Below, in pieces: positions 40,921-52,659 of a stretch of DNA of 64,000 nucleotides. The notes under the pieces are model-generated. The model searched no databases. It saw only the letters and a program-made list of their open reading frames with translations, and had not been told where the DNA came from. How positions within the stretch are numbered: position 1 is the first letter of the stretch; each line of letters starts with the position of its first letter. Source of the stretch: Tenodera sinensis. Lineage: Eukaryota > Arthropoda > Insecta > Mantodea > Mantidae. Made by a program: the position numbers and the translations under genes. The DNA lies in the NCBI GenBank assembly GCA_030765045.1, contig CM060963.1:96061676-96125675 (forward strand), written 5' to 3'.

Positions 40921-41560
40921 AAACAGCATAGCTAACAAGAAAAAGTCCTTTAAGTATAACTTGTTGAATTTAAATTCAGCATGTACAGTTCTACCAGCAG
41001 TAGTTTCAATTTTATTGCTTTACCTTCTCTTCGTATTTTGCATTTAATTGATGAGAATTCAAATCCCATTTTAGCTTTAAAAGCTATTGATCATAAATGA
41101 TACTGAAGTTATGAATATTCAAAACAGGAAGATTGTCATGGAAATCTCGCTATCACAAACTATACCTTACAGGGAACATTTTGTTAAAGATAGCTCTCAT
41201 AGTTTTTATTGTTATTTTCATAACAAATGAAATGTACTTTCTGAAGTTTCTAAGAAAAGCTTCTGAATTCTTCTTTATTCTGAAACATTTTTGTGTAACT
41301 GGTAAGCGTATAAGATAGAAAAAGCTGTACATAGCGTAAATCATGATAATGCTCACAAATTCTGTTAAACAAACTTGTTTCTCTATTTCGAGAGCACGGA
41401 AATCAAGTCATCACATAGTAACCAGCTCTTAAAAGATTTGACTATCGTTTATACTGCTTATAGAGTACTGTATTTCCCTAATGCCTCTTGTGCCTACAAG
41501 GAGTTACCTATAAGACAATTTTTGCAAATGTTTATCTCAATTAACATTAAGAGAATAAAC
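40739..41560 (+). repeat. dispersed repeat family C, copy 6
   Basis: Plus-strand copy starting near GCAAGTAGGGAAAGTATTTT, with a GA tract (40859-40916) in the place where other copies have TG. Then come ACAAATGAAATGTACTTTCT and GTAACTGGTAAGCGTATAAG, and the 3' edge TTTATCTCAATTAACATTAA. It stands head to head with copy 5, ~100 bp apart. Confidence 0.6.
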
Positions 41561-41724
41561 AAGCCCCTTCACAGAGAGCATACAAAAGTGAATACAGAAA
41601 GTCATGCGATTGCAACGGATTAGAATATTTTAAATGAAAAGGAGACAATACACTTTCATATATATAGGAAGTTACGTTTGAACATCTCCCGCAAATAAAA
41701 TATACATAAGTAGTAGATAAATTG

Positions 41725-42020
41725 CTTAGCTCTGGCGCGGAGGACGCGGGTTCGATCCCTGGTACCAGCATGGGGATTTTGTCCCCTCTGGAGGTCTGGC
41801 ACGGGGTGCACTCGGCCTCATTAGGTCCCGGGGGGACCAATTGAGGAGCTACTTGATGGAGAAGTAGCGGCCCCAGGTCGAGAAAACCATATAGCTGGCT
41901 GGGAGGGCTCGGGGCACTGACCACGTCCCATATTCCAGTACTGCACCTCACCAATGACGCCTGTAATGGGCAGAGGTGGGAGACGCAGCGACTGGGAGGT
42001 AGTTCTTGCCCTGGAAAGCA
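41725..42020 (+). repeat. SINE-like family B, copy 3
   Basis: Starts with a tRNA-like B box (CGCGGGTTCGATCCCTGG near 41747) preceded by 'GCTCTGGCGCGGAGGAC'. The body is the reverse complement of 24035-24330. It includes GGTGCACTCGGCCTCATTAG, GGAGCTACTTGATGGAGAAG and CCAGTACTGCACCTCACC. The two overlapping ORFs (66 and 160 codons) are not genes. Confidence 0.7.
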
Positions 42021-42341
42021 CTGTTGCACCTTGGGTTTTTGTTATGTATATTCAATGAAATAAATTATTTCTTAGATGCAAGAAAACGCTTCAAAATGTG
42101 GCTTTAAAATCGAATGATTCAAAGAAGCCAAAATTAAATGAACAGTGAAGCAAAACAAGGAATACATAATAATAGTAAAAAGCATCTTTAAATTTAATTG
42201 TGAAGTACGAACCTAGGACGATAGCATCTAAAGTGGTGTAGATGAGATTTTCTCGTCATCTGGTAGAAGTGACAATAAGAGATAGATATAAGATTAAAGT
42301 AATAAAGAGGAATTAAAAGTTAAATTATATTTCAAGTTAAC

Positions 42342-42482
42342 GAATACCAGAACAAATGGAGAAGACATGTGGAAAGAGTAGGCATGAATAAGTCACCAAA
42401 AATGGTATGCAGATATAAATGTCACGGAAGAAGGAATCAGGACAGCAAAGGAAGGGAAAGGAGATTAGTTTCTCAAACCTTG
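42342..42482 (+). pseudogene. LINE polymerase C-terminal fragment
   Basis: A 47-codon open frame reads EYQNKWRRHVERVGMNKSPK and continues with 'YKCHGRRNQDSKGRERR'. It matches the C-terminal zinc-knuckle-adjacent segment of many arthropod LINE proteins (W--HV-RM---R-P, then Y-P-GRR--GRP--RW). No catalytic domain is attached. Confidence 0.6.
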
Positions 42483-42630
42483 GTGAGAAGATTATCATCA
42501 TCGTTATTATAACGGAACAAAACAGCGTTTGGACAAATCGCACTTGCTGACTCTAGCTTCTCCATTCGGGGCCAACAATTTTTCCAACATTGCCTCCATC
42601 GTGGTTGTTGCATCCCACTTCTTACACCAA

Positions 42631-43215
42631 TGTGACATCGGGCTTGGCGCTGGACAAACGACGGACAGGAACAAGGTACTTCACACCACATGCCGTGCCG
42701 GTGAGCGATCAAAGACGTTCAGGGCCGGACTGCCTCGCGGTATTGCTGTTACGTACTCTATTGTGTACGTGAGTGTCAACATTCGAGCCGGTAGAAACAC
42801 CAGGGGTGTCGAAAACGGTCATGAGACTTCTAGCTGAGTCATTTTCGGTGCGCGTGTGTGTGGAACTCGAGAAAGGTCCGTGCGACATTATGTCCAGTAT
42901 GTAAGGAAGCCTGAGAATAAAAGTTGGTGGTGAGTGAATTTTAGAGTTACAGTTACAGACATGAATCCATCAATGTGTCAGCTGTGCGTGATAAGAAGAT
43001 TAAACGAGCGTCGCGGGAAAATTACATCGTCACAGTGAAGAAAGACATTAAAAGAACTGAGCAAGGTTAGGAGAGATAAAAATTGTAAGTTGCCATAGCC
43101 CCAAAGAGTGTAAGCTATGCCAACAACGAGAAGAAAATTGTGTATTTGGGATAACATTTTAGAAGATAATAGAGTGGTAGAAAATTAACCGTATCAGTGT
43201 TGACATTATGTCACA
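42631..43215 (+). mobile_element. TTGTGAC-type element, short form (family E)
   Basis: Runs from TGTGACATCGGGC to ATTATGTCACA; if one flanking base is included, the ends are ATGTGAC...GTCACAT. Its order matches 28592-29248 throughout: ACTTCACACCACATGCCG, GAGACTTCTAGCTGAGTCAT, GAGAAAGGTCCGTGCGAC, then a TATGTAAGGAAGCC block in place of the TATATAAGG. No target-site duplication is evident. Confidence 0.6.
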
Positions 43216-43462
43216 TTAATATAATAATTAGTGAAACATTAACGTCATCATGAAGCAAGTGATGTCAAGGCGGTGACTAGACGTAGATTTGTAACGGACA
43301 AAGCGGCGTCTCCACCACTGGGTCGGTTACCCGCGTCATTCATTACACCAGCTTTCATCACCACTCAGCCACAGCCGTCCTCAGGAACTAATGTACATGC
43401 TGCTCTTAATTGCTATCAATAAGCTTACCGTGTTAGACCCTTGCATGTTATTGCTGTTTCTG

Positions 43463-43830
43463 TTCTTTCTTTTCTTTTCTTTTCTCTTTTCTTTTCTTTT
43501 CGTTTCTTTTCTTTTCCTTTCTTTTCCTTTCTTTTCCTTTCTTTTCCTTTCTTTTCCTTTCTTTCCCTTTCTTTCCCTTTCTTTCCCTTTCTTTCCCTTT
43601 CTTTCCCTTTCTTTTCCTTTCTTTTTCTTTCTTTTCCTTTCTTTTCCTTTCTTTTCCTTTCTTTTCCTTTCTTTTCCTTTCTTTTCCTTTCTTTTCCTTT
43701 CTTTTCCTTTCTTTCTTCCTTTCCTTCTTTCCTCCTTCCCCTTCCCTTCCCTCCCTCCTTCCTTCCCCTTCCCTTCCCTTCCCTTCCCTTCCCTTCCCTT
43801 CCCTTCCCTTCCCTCCTTTCTTTCTTTCTT
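43463..43830. repeat. long polypyrimidine tract (CTTTT/CCTTT/CCCTT)n
   Basis: After a single G at 43502 the plus strand is pure C/T for about 328 nt (43503-43830), built of shifting pentamer to decamer units. The minus strand is all purine. The four overlapping Phe/Leu/Ser- or Lys/Glu/Gly-rich ORFs are repeat artefacts. Confidence 0.95.
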
Positions 43831-44056
43831 GCATCACTCATTTAAATTGTACATATTTAATTCTTTCTTGGTGTTTTCATATTTCTTTTGATGTATTCTA
43901 TTATATAGTCCGTCACCATTCTTAAGAATTACATCTTTGCAGCTTCTATCTGTTTGGCTTGCTTTCTTGTTTATAACCAACATTCATGTCCATACAAGAT
44001 AGATGGTTAATTAACATATTTTGAGGTTGTAAATTTTAAGAATGAACAACATCGTT

Positions 44057-44212
44057 GATAACTCTTTAACTGGCAGCATATTTGGACTTCTTCGCTGCCT
44101 GTCGACCATTACCCAGAAGATCAAGGCAATGCGGCCTTCGAAAGATCTCGTCCAACTCCACAACCGAAGAATTATGAAGAAGTCTAAATAATTTGCCAGC
44201 TAAAAAGTTATC
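44057..44212. mobile_element. small inverted-repeat element (MITE-like)
   Basis: GATAACTCTTTAACTGGCAG...(44057 on) is matched inverted by ...TTGCCAGCTAAAAAGTTATC (to 44212). The imperfect ~37-bp arms end in GAAGAAGTC and enclose ~80 bp. This is a typical miniature inverted-repeat size, but I see no second copy in the window. Confidence 0.5.
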
Positions 44213-44429
44213 AAGATAGAATGTTTTGCTAACACTATAAAATTTCGGTATGGTATCTTTCCTTGTTTTGTTTAACAGCGTTCATTTGATTGTGCCATGT
44301 AGGTATATGACTAATTTGTGTGTGTTCTTTGTATGTCATTTTGCTTGAAATTGGTTGTTGTGGACGTAGATATATTTAAATTATATGCAAAGGTCATCTT
44401 GTTTAGTTCGAATAAAATAAATGGTGGAG

Positions 44430-45140
44430 TATTATCTGATGCGGTCAGTATAAGTGGTTCTCTCTAATTGGTAGCATCGTTAAATTATGAGTTCCATAGG
44501 AACGAATTTGTTCTTGGCATTTTGTTATGTCATGTTCAAGATATAAATTAAGAAGTAAGGCAGATAAAGTACATCCTTGTCCCACTCTTTGACTAGACTT
44601 TCCTCTGATTTTATCCCTACAGTTGATTCTGAAAACTGTCTCTACATATAACTGTGCATAGATCTAATTAGGTGTTTTGGGAAACCCTTTTCCTTAATAT
44701 TTGCAATAGTTTATTGCTGTTTACACTATCAAATGACTTAGCAAAATCTGTAAGATCTATTATACGTGGTAGATTGTATTCTTTGCGATCCTCTCTTTGT
44801 TAGTCATCGTAAAAACACTATAAAGTGAATTGTACTTTTCAAAGGCATTTTGATGTTCTTGTTGCATTGCTTCAGCTATTTTATTAGTTTTATAATTTGG
44901 AATTTTACAAGCGGTGTTTAATAAGCTTATTCCTCAACGGGTCAACAATCGTTTTTATTTCTCTGCTATTTCCCTTCTTAAATATGGGGATTGTTAATGT
45001 ACCTTTCCATTTGTCTGGGATCGAACACTGTTTTCCAATATAAATTTAGGGAATTTAGAAACGCTTTTAAATAGCTTAATGTTTATACAATTTGGACCAA
45101 GTGACCTCTTATTTTTAAAGCTCTTCATGGTTAATAATAA
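44430..45140 (-). pseudogene. LINE reverse-transcriptase core, decayed
   Basis: Read on the minus strand in broken frames, the order is that of a non-LTR reverse transcriptase. It has 'DKWKGTLTIPIFKKGN' (fingers; usual form P..WK-..I.PIFKKG), 'LTDFAKSFDSVNSNKL' (palm motif A, F-D--KAFDSV-R), a 'RQGC' type segment read as SKSGTRMYF in the wrong frame, and a degraded catalytic box. Several stops and frameshifts make it a pseudogene. Confidence 0.7.
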
Positions 45141-46084
45141 TTAGTCAAGTGGAATTTGGTTGATGTTTGGGCCATGCTCTCGTAACATCGATAATTTTAT
45201 CTCTACAATATGTCCATATCTTTCCCATCGGGAAAGTATTATTTAGGTGTTTAAGAACTTTGGATACGTTTGTATGATGTCCATGTAGTCATATTCTAAA
45301 CCTACTACATATTTAGTTAATCCAAGTGTTGTTTGAACATGAGCATTAATCTTATGAAGATACATATGTTATATTTTCACATTAAATGTGTATAATATAA
45401 TCTTGAGAACTTGAGTTAGATCTTAAAGGTACAGACTACGGCTAAAAATACGAAACAATTCACAGTTCGGGCTCCAACGAACATCACATCCCGTTGCTTT
45501 CCTAACTTGATGAAAATTTCACTTTTACAAGTCAGTATTTAGACTGGTTCAACTTTGTACTTTCAAATTTATAGCCGCAAAGACTGGCAGAACGTTTATC
45601 GTTTTGACTTCTAAAATTCAGAAAGCAATGTTTGCATAGATGCGAAAAGTGGGAGATTATACAAAAAGGAAATTCTGACTAGCAGGGTGTGTATTGATCT
45701 CTTTTGTTAAATTTGTTTCGGCGATACCAACCAAAAACAACCCTGAGGGAAGATACGCAGTATAGCTTGGGTACTGTTTACATATTTTTCATATTGCAGC
45801 TTGTTATGCTCATGATTGCAACGGATCGTGCATTAGAGACGCCCTTCGGAATACAATATTAGGTAGGAAATATTGTGGGATGGCGTCACAAACGCCCTCT
45901 ATCGCTTGCTTACTTCTTGCTTGATACAATAATTGTCAAGGAAGGGGATATAATGTATATAAAACATCCGTAAAAGCAATTAATCGCTGGATTACATTTC
46001 TTTCAACATATTTGCCGTCTGCAATACACTTTACACGAACTTTGTTTCACAAACTCGGAATAAGTCCTTTTTACTTTCCTGCTG
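45141..46084. other. unannotated sequence
   Basis: Nothing recognised. Confidence 0.4.
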
Positions 46085-46225
46085 CATATAGTAAGTAGAG
46101 GAAGTGTTGTATTCGACCCAAAATTTCGATGTGGAGATTTCACCGGAAATATATATTTTGAGGAGGCCTGGATAAAAAAAAAAAAAAGCATTTTTAAAAA
46201 ACGTCATTGGGTGTGTGTGTGTGTG

Positions 46226-46308
<83 letters not shown>

Positions 46309-46610
46309 CTGAACACCACAATTCAAAAACGAAAAGTCAGCTAAAAACCAAAGTTGGTATTTAAGTTTAATATCTTTTAAGGTTGCAACCCGAAGATTTT
46401 GACGAAAATGTTTTCATCCTAAACTAGCCTTTATATGGATAATTGTTAAAAAATGTTGATTTTCTCAAAAATAGCGCCGATATTGATTAAATGATGTACG
46501 TTCAAAATATGTTTATGACAAATGAAATGTATATTTGGAATATTCTGGTTATAGCCTATGTAGTTCTGTTTGTCCTGGATGACCGAAAATAACAGTACCA
46601 AAAAGAGCAT
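46085..46610 (+). repeat. dispersed repeat family C, copy 7
   Basis: Begins TGCATATAGTAAGTAGAGGA, then CGACCCAAAATTTCGATGTG, GAGATTTCACCGGAAATATA, an A run, a GT tract containing a CT insert (46209-46308), 'AAAGTTGGTATTTAAGTTTA' and ACAAATGAAATGTATATTTG. Its 5' half is the best-preserved in the window. Confidence 0.65.
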
Positions 46611-47644
46611 GGAATTCGTAAGACAGTCAGAAATTATGACCAAGTGGTTGTCATAGGGCATTTGGTTAAACTTGTCTCATACCTAAAGAAAAGGAAAGAG
46701 GTATGTTGGAAAGAGACGCAGATACTTACACTTCTGTCTCTGTTGTTATGAAGAAGGTGCAAGAAAATTCGACTATTTCTATTCCAATCCGCACTAAAAA
46801 GGCACGTATCATCGTTTCTGCCTTAAAACAGACTTTCTGCCTCCAACTTGTATGGTGGAAGCGACCTCCCCATTTTATGGTCCTTGAGACAAGCTAAACC
46901 AGCCTAACTATACACGATCCCAGGGCCCAAAGCTAACCAAAAGAATAATAAACAGCGTAACACTCACTCAGCTGACAAGAGACCTAGATAGCGGCAATAG
47001 AGGGATCCTATTCATCGTCCCCGAACCCCGGAGACCTCATCCATCTGGCTAACGATCGAGGCGCCTCCACCAACAATGTGAGACACAGCCAGCAACAGAA
47101 CAGAAAGAAAACTGTACCGCTATACCGTGAGAAATAAGATGCTCTACAACGAAATCCATTTACTATTATAGAGGCTGTTAGACACGTAGATATTTATACT
47201 GGTAGTTGTGTACAAGATAGTAAACAATATTACATCAATATTTGCTTCATCTGAAGCTTGTAATTTTACTTATTAAGATTAACATGTTTTCAGGCAGGTT
47301 AGCAATTTAAGCCACAGAAATCATGACACAGAGTTGGCAGAACTAACGCTATATTGCAACTTTGTTTAAATGGCTTTTGTAAGGTCAGTAACCTCACATT
47401 ATGAAGACAGTGGGTCGCACATTGAGGTGTGAAGTAAAACGGACAGTTTATCTCACACTTATTGTTCATTTTGCGGTGCAGTTACGATCACGCAAAAGCC
47501 ATCACATAGTAAATTATGTATTTGTTTTGCAGGAAAACTTTAATCTAAGAGAAGAAACAACTAACACTCCGGAGTGAATACATACTAGGGTACTGCTTAT
47601 CAAGACATGTAAGCTTATACCGTTATCACCCTGTATATATTCAT
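46611..47644. other. unannotated sequence
   Basis: Nothing recognised. Confidence 0.4.
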
Positions 47645-47762
47645 GGTGTGGCAGCTGGTGGAGCGTGATGCTAGGATAATCGTCTACTCGGCCGTGCGTA
47701 AGTCATGGGACGAGGTTGGTAGGGTCATATCCCAACGGGTTGTAGCGCCACAGGGGAGGACG
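47645..47762 (+). repeat. possible tRNA-like SINE head
   Basis: TGTGGCAGCTGGTGGAGCGT resembles an A box. GGTAGGGTCATATCCCAACG about 75 bp later weakly resembles a B box. No second copy is visible. Confidence 0.3.
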
Positions 47763-48518
47763 ATACAATATAGCACACGGTATAAACTCTACTCCTTATG
47801 TTAAAGTGTAAATATTTTATACAATAGCAATCTGCATTGCAGCTGTGCGGAGTACGACTACTTTTGCGTTTTTCTTTCGTTCTGTCTAATGTTCTTTATT
47901 TCTTAAACCTATAATACAATAGATTTAAAAGTAAACCATTTCAACCAGAAAGACATTGCTTATTAATTTAAAAAACAAGCTCATTTTCTTTGACTAACAA
48001 TAATACTGTACTCAGTTTTTACATATGAAAGAAGTATTAACATGCACAGAAACATCCGTGTGAGCGCGTGTGCGCGTGCGTGTGCATGGGGTTTGCAACA
48101 AAAACAAAAATGAATTCGAAACACTTGTGCTACTTAAGTTACGCATTTTTAAGGATACAATGCGATGATTTTAAAACAATTAGCCAAGGACAACCTATTC
48201 AGCATATTATACGGGAATGGACATTTTTGGTTTCCCCTTCTAACAATGGATGTGATGATTTTTATTAACATACTAGCTGAAGTACCCGGCGTTGCCCGTG
48301 GTTTGACGATTTACCCCTGCAGTTCTTAGACTGGTTGTATTTGCCCAATGGCCTGGTGTTTATTTTGAGACATATAAAAATATTACTTAATACACTTAAA
48401 GTGAAAGTTTCGTAGGATATTATAAAGAATAAAACAAAACAAAAATAAATTAATAAATGCATCAGGAAGACAGTATGCACAATCACTGTTAAGCAACCGC
48501 AAATACTACAGGAAGGAA
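47763..48518. other. unannotated, ending in a short GC block
   Basis: At about 48280-48302, AGTACCCGGCGTTGCCCGTG stands out from AT-rich surroundings and directly precedes the minisatellite below. It may be the edge of a repetitive element. Confidence 0.35.
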
Positions 48519-49070
48519 AGTGAGTAGAAACACCATATGAATGTATTAGTTGCATTTTTATTTCAAATATGCCGAAAATTGCATAAATTGTTCGTAGCAG
48601 AGGGACTACAGAAAGAAGTGTAATTTGTGCTGCGTAAAATAAAAGAGAGCAGAGAAAACTTGTGAATGTATAGTTGCATTTCCACTTCAAACAAAAAATT
48701 GTACGAGATGTATATTGAAGGGCGAGTAGAGAAGCACGTGTGAATGTGTTACTTAAAAGAAAAGCGAGTTGAGAAAACCGTATAAATGTAATACGTTGAA
48801 TTTGTATTTCAATCATAAATTTATATGAAATATATGTTGAAGATCGAGCAGAGAAGGACATTTTAATGTGTTAAACATAATAAAGGTGAGTAGAGAAAAC
48901 AGTGCGAATGTAATACGTTGCATTTCTATTTCAAACATATAGAAGTTGTGTGAATTGTTTGTAGAAGACGGAGTAGAGAAATATATGTGATTGTGTTTTG
49001 TAAAATAATAATGAGCAAAGAAACCATGTGAATTTAATACATTGCATTTCCATTCAAATCATAGAAATTA
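48519..49070 (+). repeat. diverged minisatellite, about five units of 119-126 bp
   Basis: Unit starts are near 48519, 48645, 48764, 48885 and 49011. Each carries a '(G)AG(T/C)AGAGAAA' start, 'GAATGTA(ATA)..TTGCATTT' and a 'TTCAAAC/TCAT' block, then an AAAATAA end. The 198-codon minus-strand ORF through it (48265-48861) has no recognisable domain. Confidence 0.7.
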
Positions 49071-49989
49071 TGCTATTTGAATTTAAATAAGTAACCGAAA
49101 ATCTGCTTTAATCTTCATTGCAACCAGGAATCATAAGATATATAAAAAGCTTAATATAGAGCTGCAATTTGGAGCTCATTAAGATATTTAACCTCAAACC
49201 GGCTGTTCACGGCAATAATCATAGTCTCTGTTGTATGCCTATATTTTCTCAGGTTGAACTTCAGTTGGTTCCTCTACTACAATAAACCTAAATGGAGATC
49301 AACTAGTTTTATCAACGATGGCTAACCGACTCAACAATCACTACGTTTCCATGGAGACTTGAAACCGATGTGAGTCCAATTCCATTCCCAATACGACGTT
49401 GAATACAATCTGGAATGAGATCGATTTGGGTACACAAGTCTTAAGCATAAATAAATCAAGTTTTTATGTTGGTGACTTGATTTATGTGGGAAAAATCGTA
49501 AAAAAATGTTTTCTGGGTATTTTAAGTTGGTTGTAAGCCTAGTTAATGTTTTTAGAAGAATATATTGCGAGATTGTAAAAACAATAAAAGTGCTTTGTTG
49601 TGTTTTATTACACCATCTTCACTAAGAAAACAAAATAAGGAGAGTGCAGCGCGTTACAAGTACAGCAGAAGTAGCACCCTTGGAGGATTTAAAACGATTT
49701 GAATCTGGTATGTGTTTCCACGCAAGACAATTTCGATCCTAAGCCATTCTTAAGAAGATCGGATCCAAGGATAATTTGATCTGAATCTGAGTTTCATACA
49801 GTATTCAATTCAGATAAAGAATTGAAGTTGACTTGAATTTCCCATGAAAACGTATTGAATAAATTGTTTTTCAGCTCTCAGATAATAGGAAAATGGTGAT
49901 TTATACGTGTGTAGTAAATATCAATCAACTGTTCAACTAATGTGTAAGATCCCTATGAAACATCCTGTACCATTTTATTGCATTACGAT
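49071..49989. other. unannotated AT-rich sequence
   Basis: Nothing recognised. Confidence 0.4.
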
Positions 49990-50510
49990 AACTATATCTG
50001 AACTTGCAAAAGTTTTTCGACATGATACTGGTACTCTAGTTTCACTATTGCATGTTCCTTGGTGGTGGGAGTTTTTTTACAATGAACTGCATGAACTTTC
50101 ATGACAAATGAAATGCATATTGATTTGATTTTTCTAGGAAGAGGTTCTAAATTTTCATTCAGAATTTGTACTTCTTGCACAACGGGTACACCGTAAGAGA
50201 TACAAAGAATATTTCTAAACAAAAAATGTCAATGTTGGTAAAATACTCTGTTTATACCAATATTTCTGCCTTTCACCTTTTCCAAAATATTCCTTATTGG
50301 TTTTAATGTTCAAATACTTACACTTTTCTCAAATGAGAAGTCTTATTCCCTTTTTTCTCCTGCTCATCCAAAGAAAACGCAATGTCATGCCTATCACATA
50401 ACAAACAACAATTTGATTACCAATTAATCATTCTGCATACCCCAATTTCCATTGTATCTTCAACACAATAAAATTTCTACAATTGCTTGTCTCGATTAGA
50501 TAATATGAAA
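49990..50510 (+). repeat. dispersed repeat family C, 3' part
   Basis: Contains ATGACAAATGAAATGCATAT, GGGTACACCGTAAGAGATAC, a TTCCTTATTGGTT block and a final TTGTCTCGATTAGATAATATG that matches the 3' edge of copies 2 and 6. The 5' half with the dinucleotide tract is absent. Confidence 0.5.
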
Positions 50511-51780
50511 CATACATCTGTAGGAATAAGCTTTTTGTAAGAACATTTTGTTGAATGGGTAGTGAAAGTCATGCGGATGTAAGAAATAAGATGTTGACAC
50601 TATTTTCTGAAACATCGATGAAAAGGAACCAACAGTTGTAACACAAGTTTTAGACAGTTTATGGCCTAAAGGTGAAGCTGTACCAATGACTCTGTAATAA
50701 TAAGTAAGCTTTGGCAGCCACCAAAGCCAAGCCATGTTTTGTTTCTCATCAGTCTAATAGCCTCATGGGCCTTGCAAATAATTCATTACCTGAGCACACA
50801 AGAGCTGATTATTTATATAAAAGCTATCCTACCAGCTAATAATTTATCATAATGGTAATTGTTTTAAAATACGTTTCCCCACTTGGGATGTACTTCCACT
50901 GCAAAATCCACTATAACACATGCACCATGAATAATTAATTTCGTTACTTCCGCTCCTTTGACAAGTTTGTGGAAGAACGCGTTTAGTGTTGTTAAACTCT
51001 GAAACACAAAACAAATTTTATAAGTTGGTGTCGCTGCTTGTATTCAGAACTACTAATTTTGTTCTTCCGTATTGACGCTCTTTTCGACTGAGCTAGTCTT
51101 TGCGTATCCTAAATAAAACACATTTATTTCTCTGTTCTGATAGAATACTGAAAATTCCGTATTTACATCTTATATTTTATTTAGATAGCTCAAAGTGAAC
51201 TTTGTAAAAATATGACAAGATCACACACCGTAAGGGCAAGTGACGAAAAGGGATAAATTAGGAGCAAAACGGGGCTTAGACACACTGGAATTAAGATATT
51301 GATAAAGCAGAGGAAGGAAAAAGGCATGCTAATTTGCTGAACATGAAGCAGATAAGGAAGTATTTAAAAGCAAGAAATAAAGCCAACTTTAGTAAGGGAA
51401 GCAAATGATGACACGCATATTTACAAATACTCTTTAACAATTGTATAATATTTATTGGTATAGAAAATTATTCTAGCTGTGTAGGAGGAATCGTCTCTAA
51501 TAGAGAAGGTTTTTGCTTTCCCAAATTGTTCTTTGTATTAAATTGTGTCTCTGAATCTAGATATATAAATAATATTTTATTCATATTGTTCGTGGTTTGT
51601 TTTAATATTAGCTTCTAGATTTTTTATGGAATAATTTTAATAACCTTTAATGTGATTGAATGGAAATAACATTTCTATTCGCAGCATTTCTTGAACTTGC
51701 TTAACCTGTCTAATATATCAGGAACAACATGTCTGTTTTAATTTTGTAAATTATATTTTTGAGAGTATGGGTTTCAGTAG
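50511..51780. other. unannotated AT-rich sequence
   Basis: Nothing recognised up to the sharp start of the 144-bp doublet. Confidence 0.4.
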
Positions 51781-52068
51781 GGTATATAAGGGCAAGCTGG
51801 CACACTTTTTTATGGGCAAGATGGCCGCCGTGCGTAATCTAAGGATTACTAGGTAAGGTGGTACGGGAAGCAGGACGTTGTAGGTGTTTAAAGGAATCTC
51901 TAGGGATGACTCTTAAGGCCTATGGGTATATAAGGGCAAGCTGGCACACTTTTTTATGGGCAAGATGGCCGCCGTGCGTAATCTAAGGATTACTAGGTAA
52001 GGTGGTACGGGAAGCAGGACGTTGTAGGTGTTTAAAGGAATCTCTAGGGATGACTCTTAAGGCCTATA
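51781..52068 (+). promoter_or_regulatory. exact tandem doublet of a 144-bp TATA-containing module
   Basis: Copies 51781-51924 and 51925-52068 look identical by eye except at the last base. Each begins GGTATATAAGGGCAAG (a strong TATA box). About 40 bp later comes GGCAAGATGGCC (a good Kozak-type ATG), then an open frame MGKMAAVRNLRITR that ends in a TAA lying within ACTAGGTAAGG, a good 5' splice-site match. The unit could be a duplicated promoter with a very short first exon. No downstream gene on this strand is recognised, so the role is unknown. Confidence 0.5.
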
Positions 52069-52207
52069 GCAGTGTATGTATGCTTATGAGCGTTCATGGT
52101 GCCTGAGTATGTCGTTCACTATATCGGTGTATGCCGCCTAACACAAGAGCTTTCTGAGTTGATTAAATATATTACCCCAACATGATACCTCACCCCACAT
52201 TGCCTCA

Positions 52208-52440
52208 CTAACCTAACCTAACCTAACCTAACCTAACCTAACCTAATCTATCCTAACCTAAGCCCCATACTTCTACTCGTCTAACCTATCTTAACCTAAC
52301 CTAAGCTCCATACTTCTACATGGCTAACCTAACCTAACCCAGCTCCCACTATTTACTCCGGTCTTTGATAATTTAACCTAAGCCTCATACTTCTACTCAT
52401 CTAACCTATCCTAATCTAACCTGGCCTAGCCTAACCTAAG
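52208..52440. repeat. interstitial telomere-type repeats (CCTAA)n
   Basis: 52208-52246 is an uninterrupted run of about seven CCTAA units, the complement of TTAGG, the ancestral arthropod telomere repeat. To about 52440, degenerate CCTAA groups alternate with copies of a CC(C/T)CATACTTCTAC block (about 52263, 52307, 52385). The C-rich orientation is that of a left chromosome end, but the array is internal here. Confidence 0.85.
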
Positions 52441-52475
52441 GTAGATCCTCTTATTATTATTTATTCTATTCTACT

Positions 52476-52605
52476 AACATGATACGTTTCTAGACATTCA
52501 TTCTATCCTCTTATCATCTATCCTATTCCCTCCTCTGCTTAACATGATACGTTTCTAGACATTCATTCTATCCTGTTATCATCTATCCTATTCCCTCCTC
52601 TGCTT
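52476..52605. repeat. 65-bp tandem doublet
   Basis: Two copies starting AACATGATACGTTTCTAGAC at 52476 and 52541 are nearly identical (CTCTTATC versus CTGTTATC). Partial units flank them. Confidence 0.8.
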
Positions 52606-52659
52606 ATCTATTCTATCCTGTCATACGCTACCCTGATCTCCATCTAGGAATTTCATAAA

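Noticed and set aside
48265..48861. 198-codon minus-strand ORF
   Set aside because: It runs through a diverged minisatellite, has no recognisable domain, and its hydrophobic look comes from AT-rich codons.
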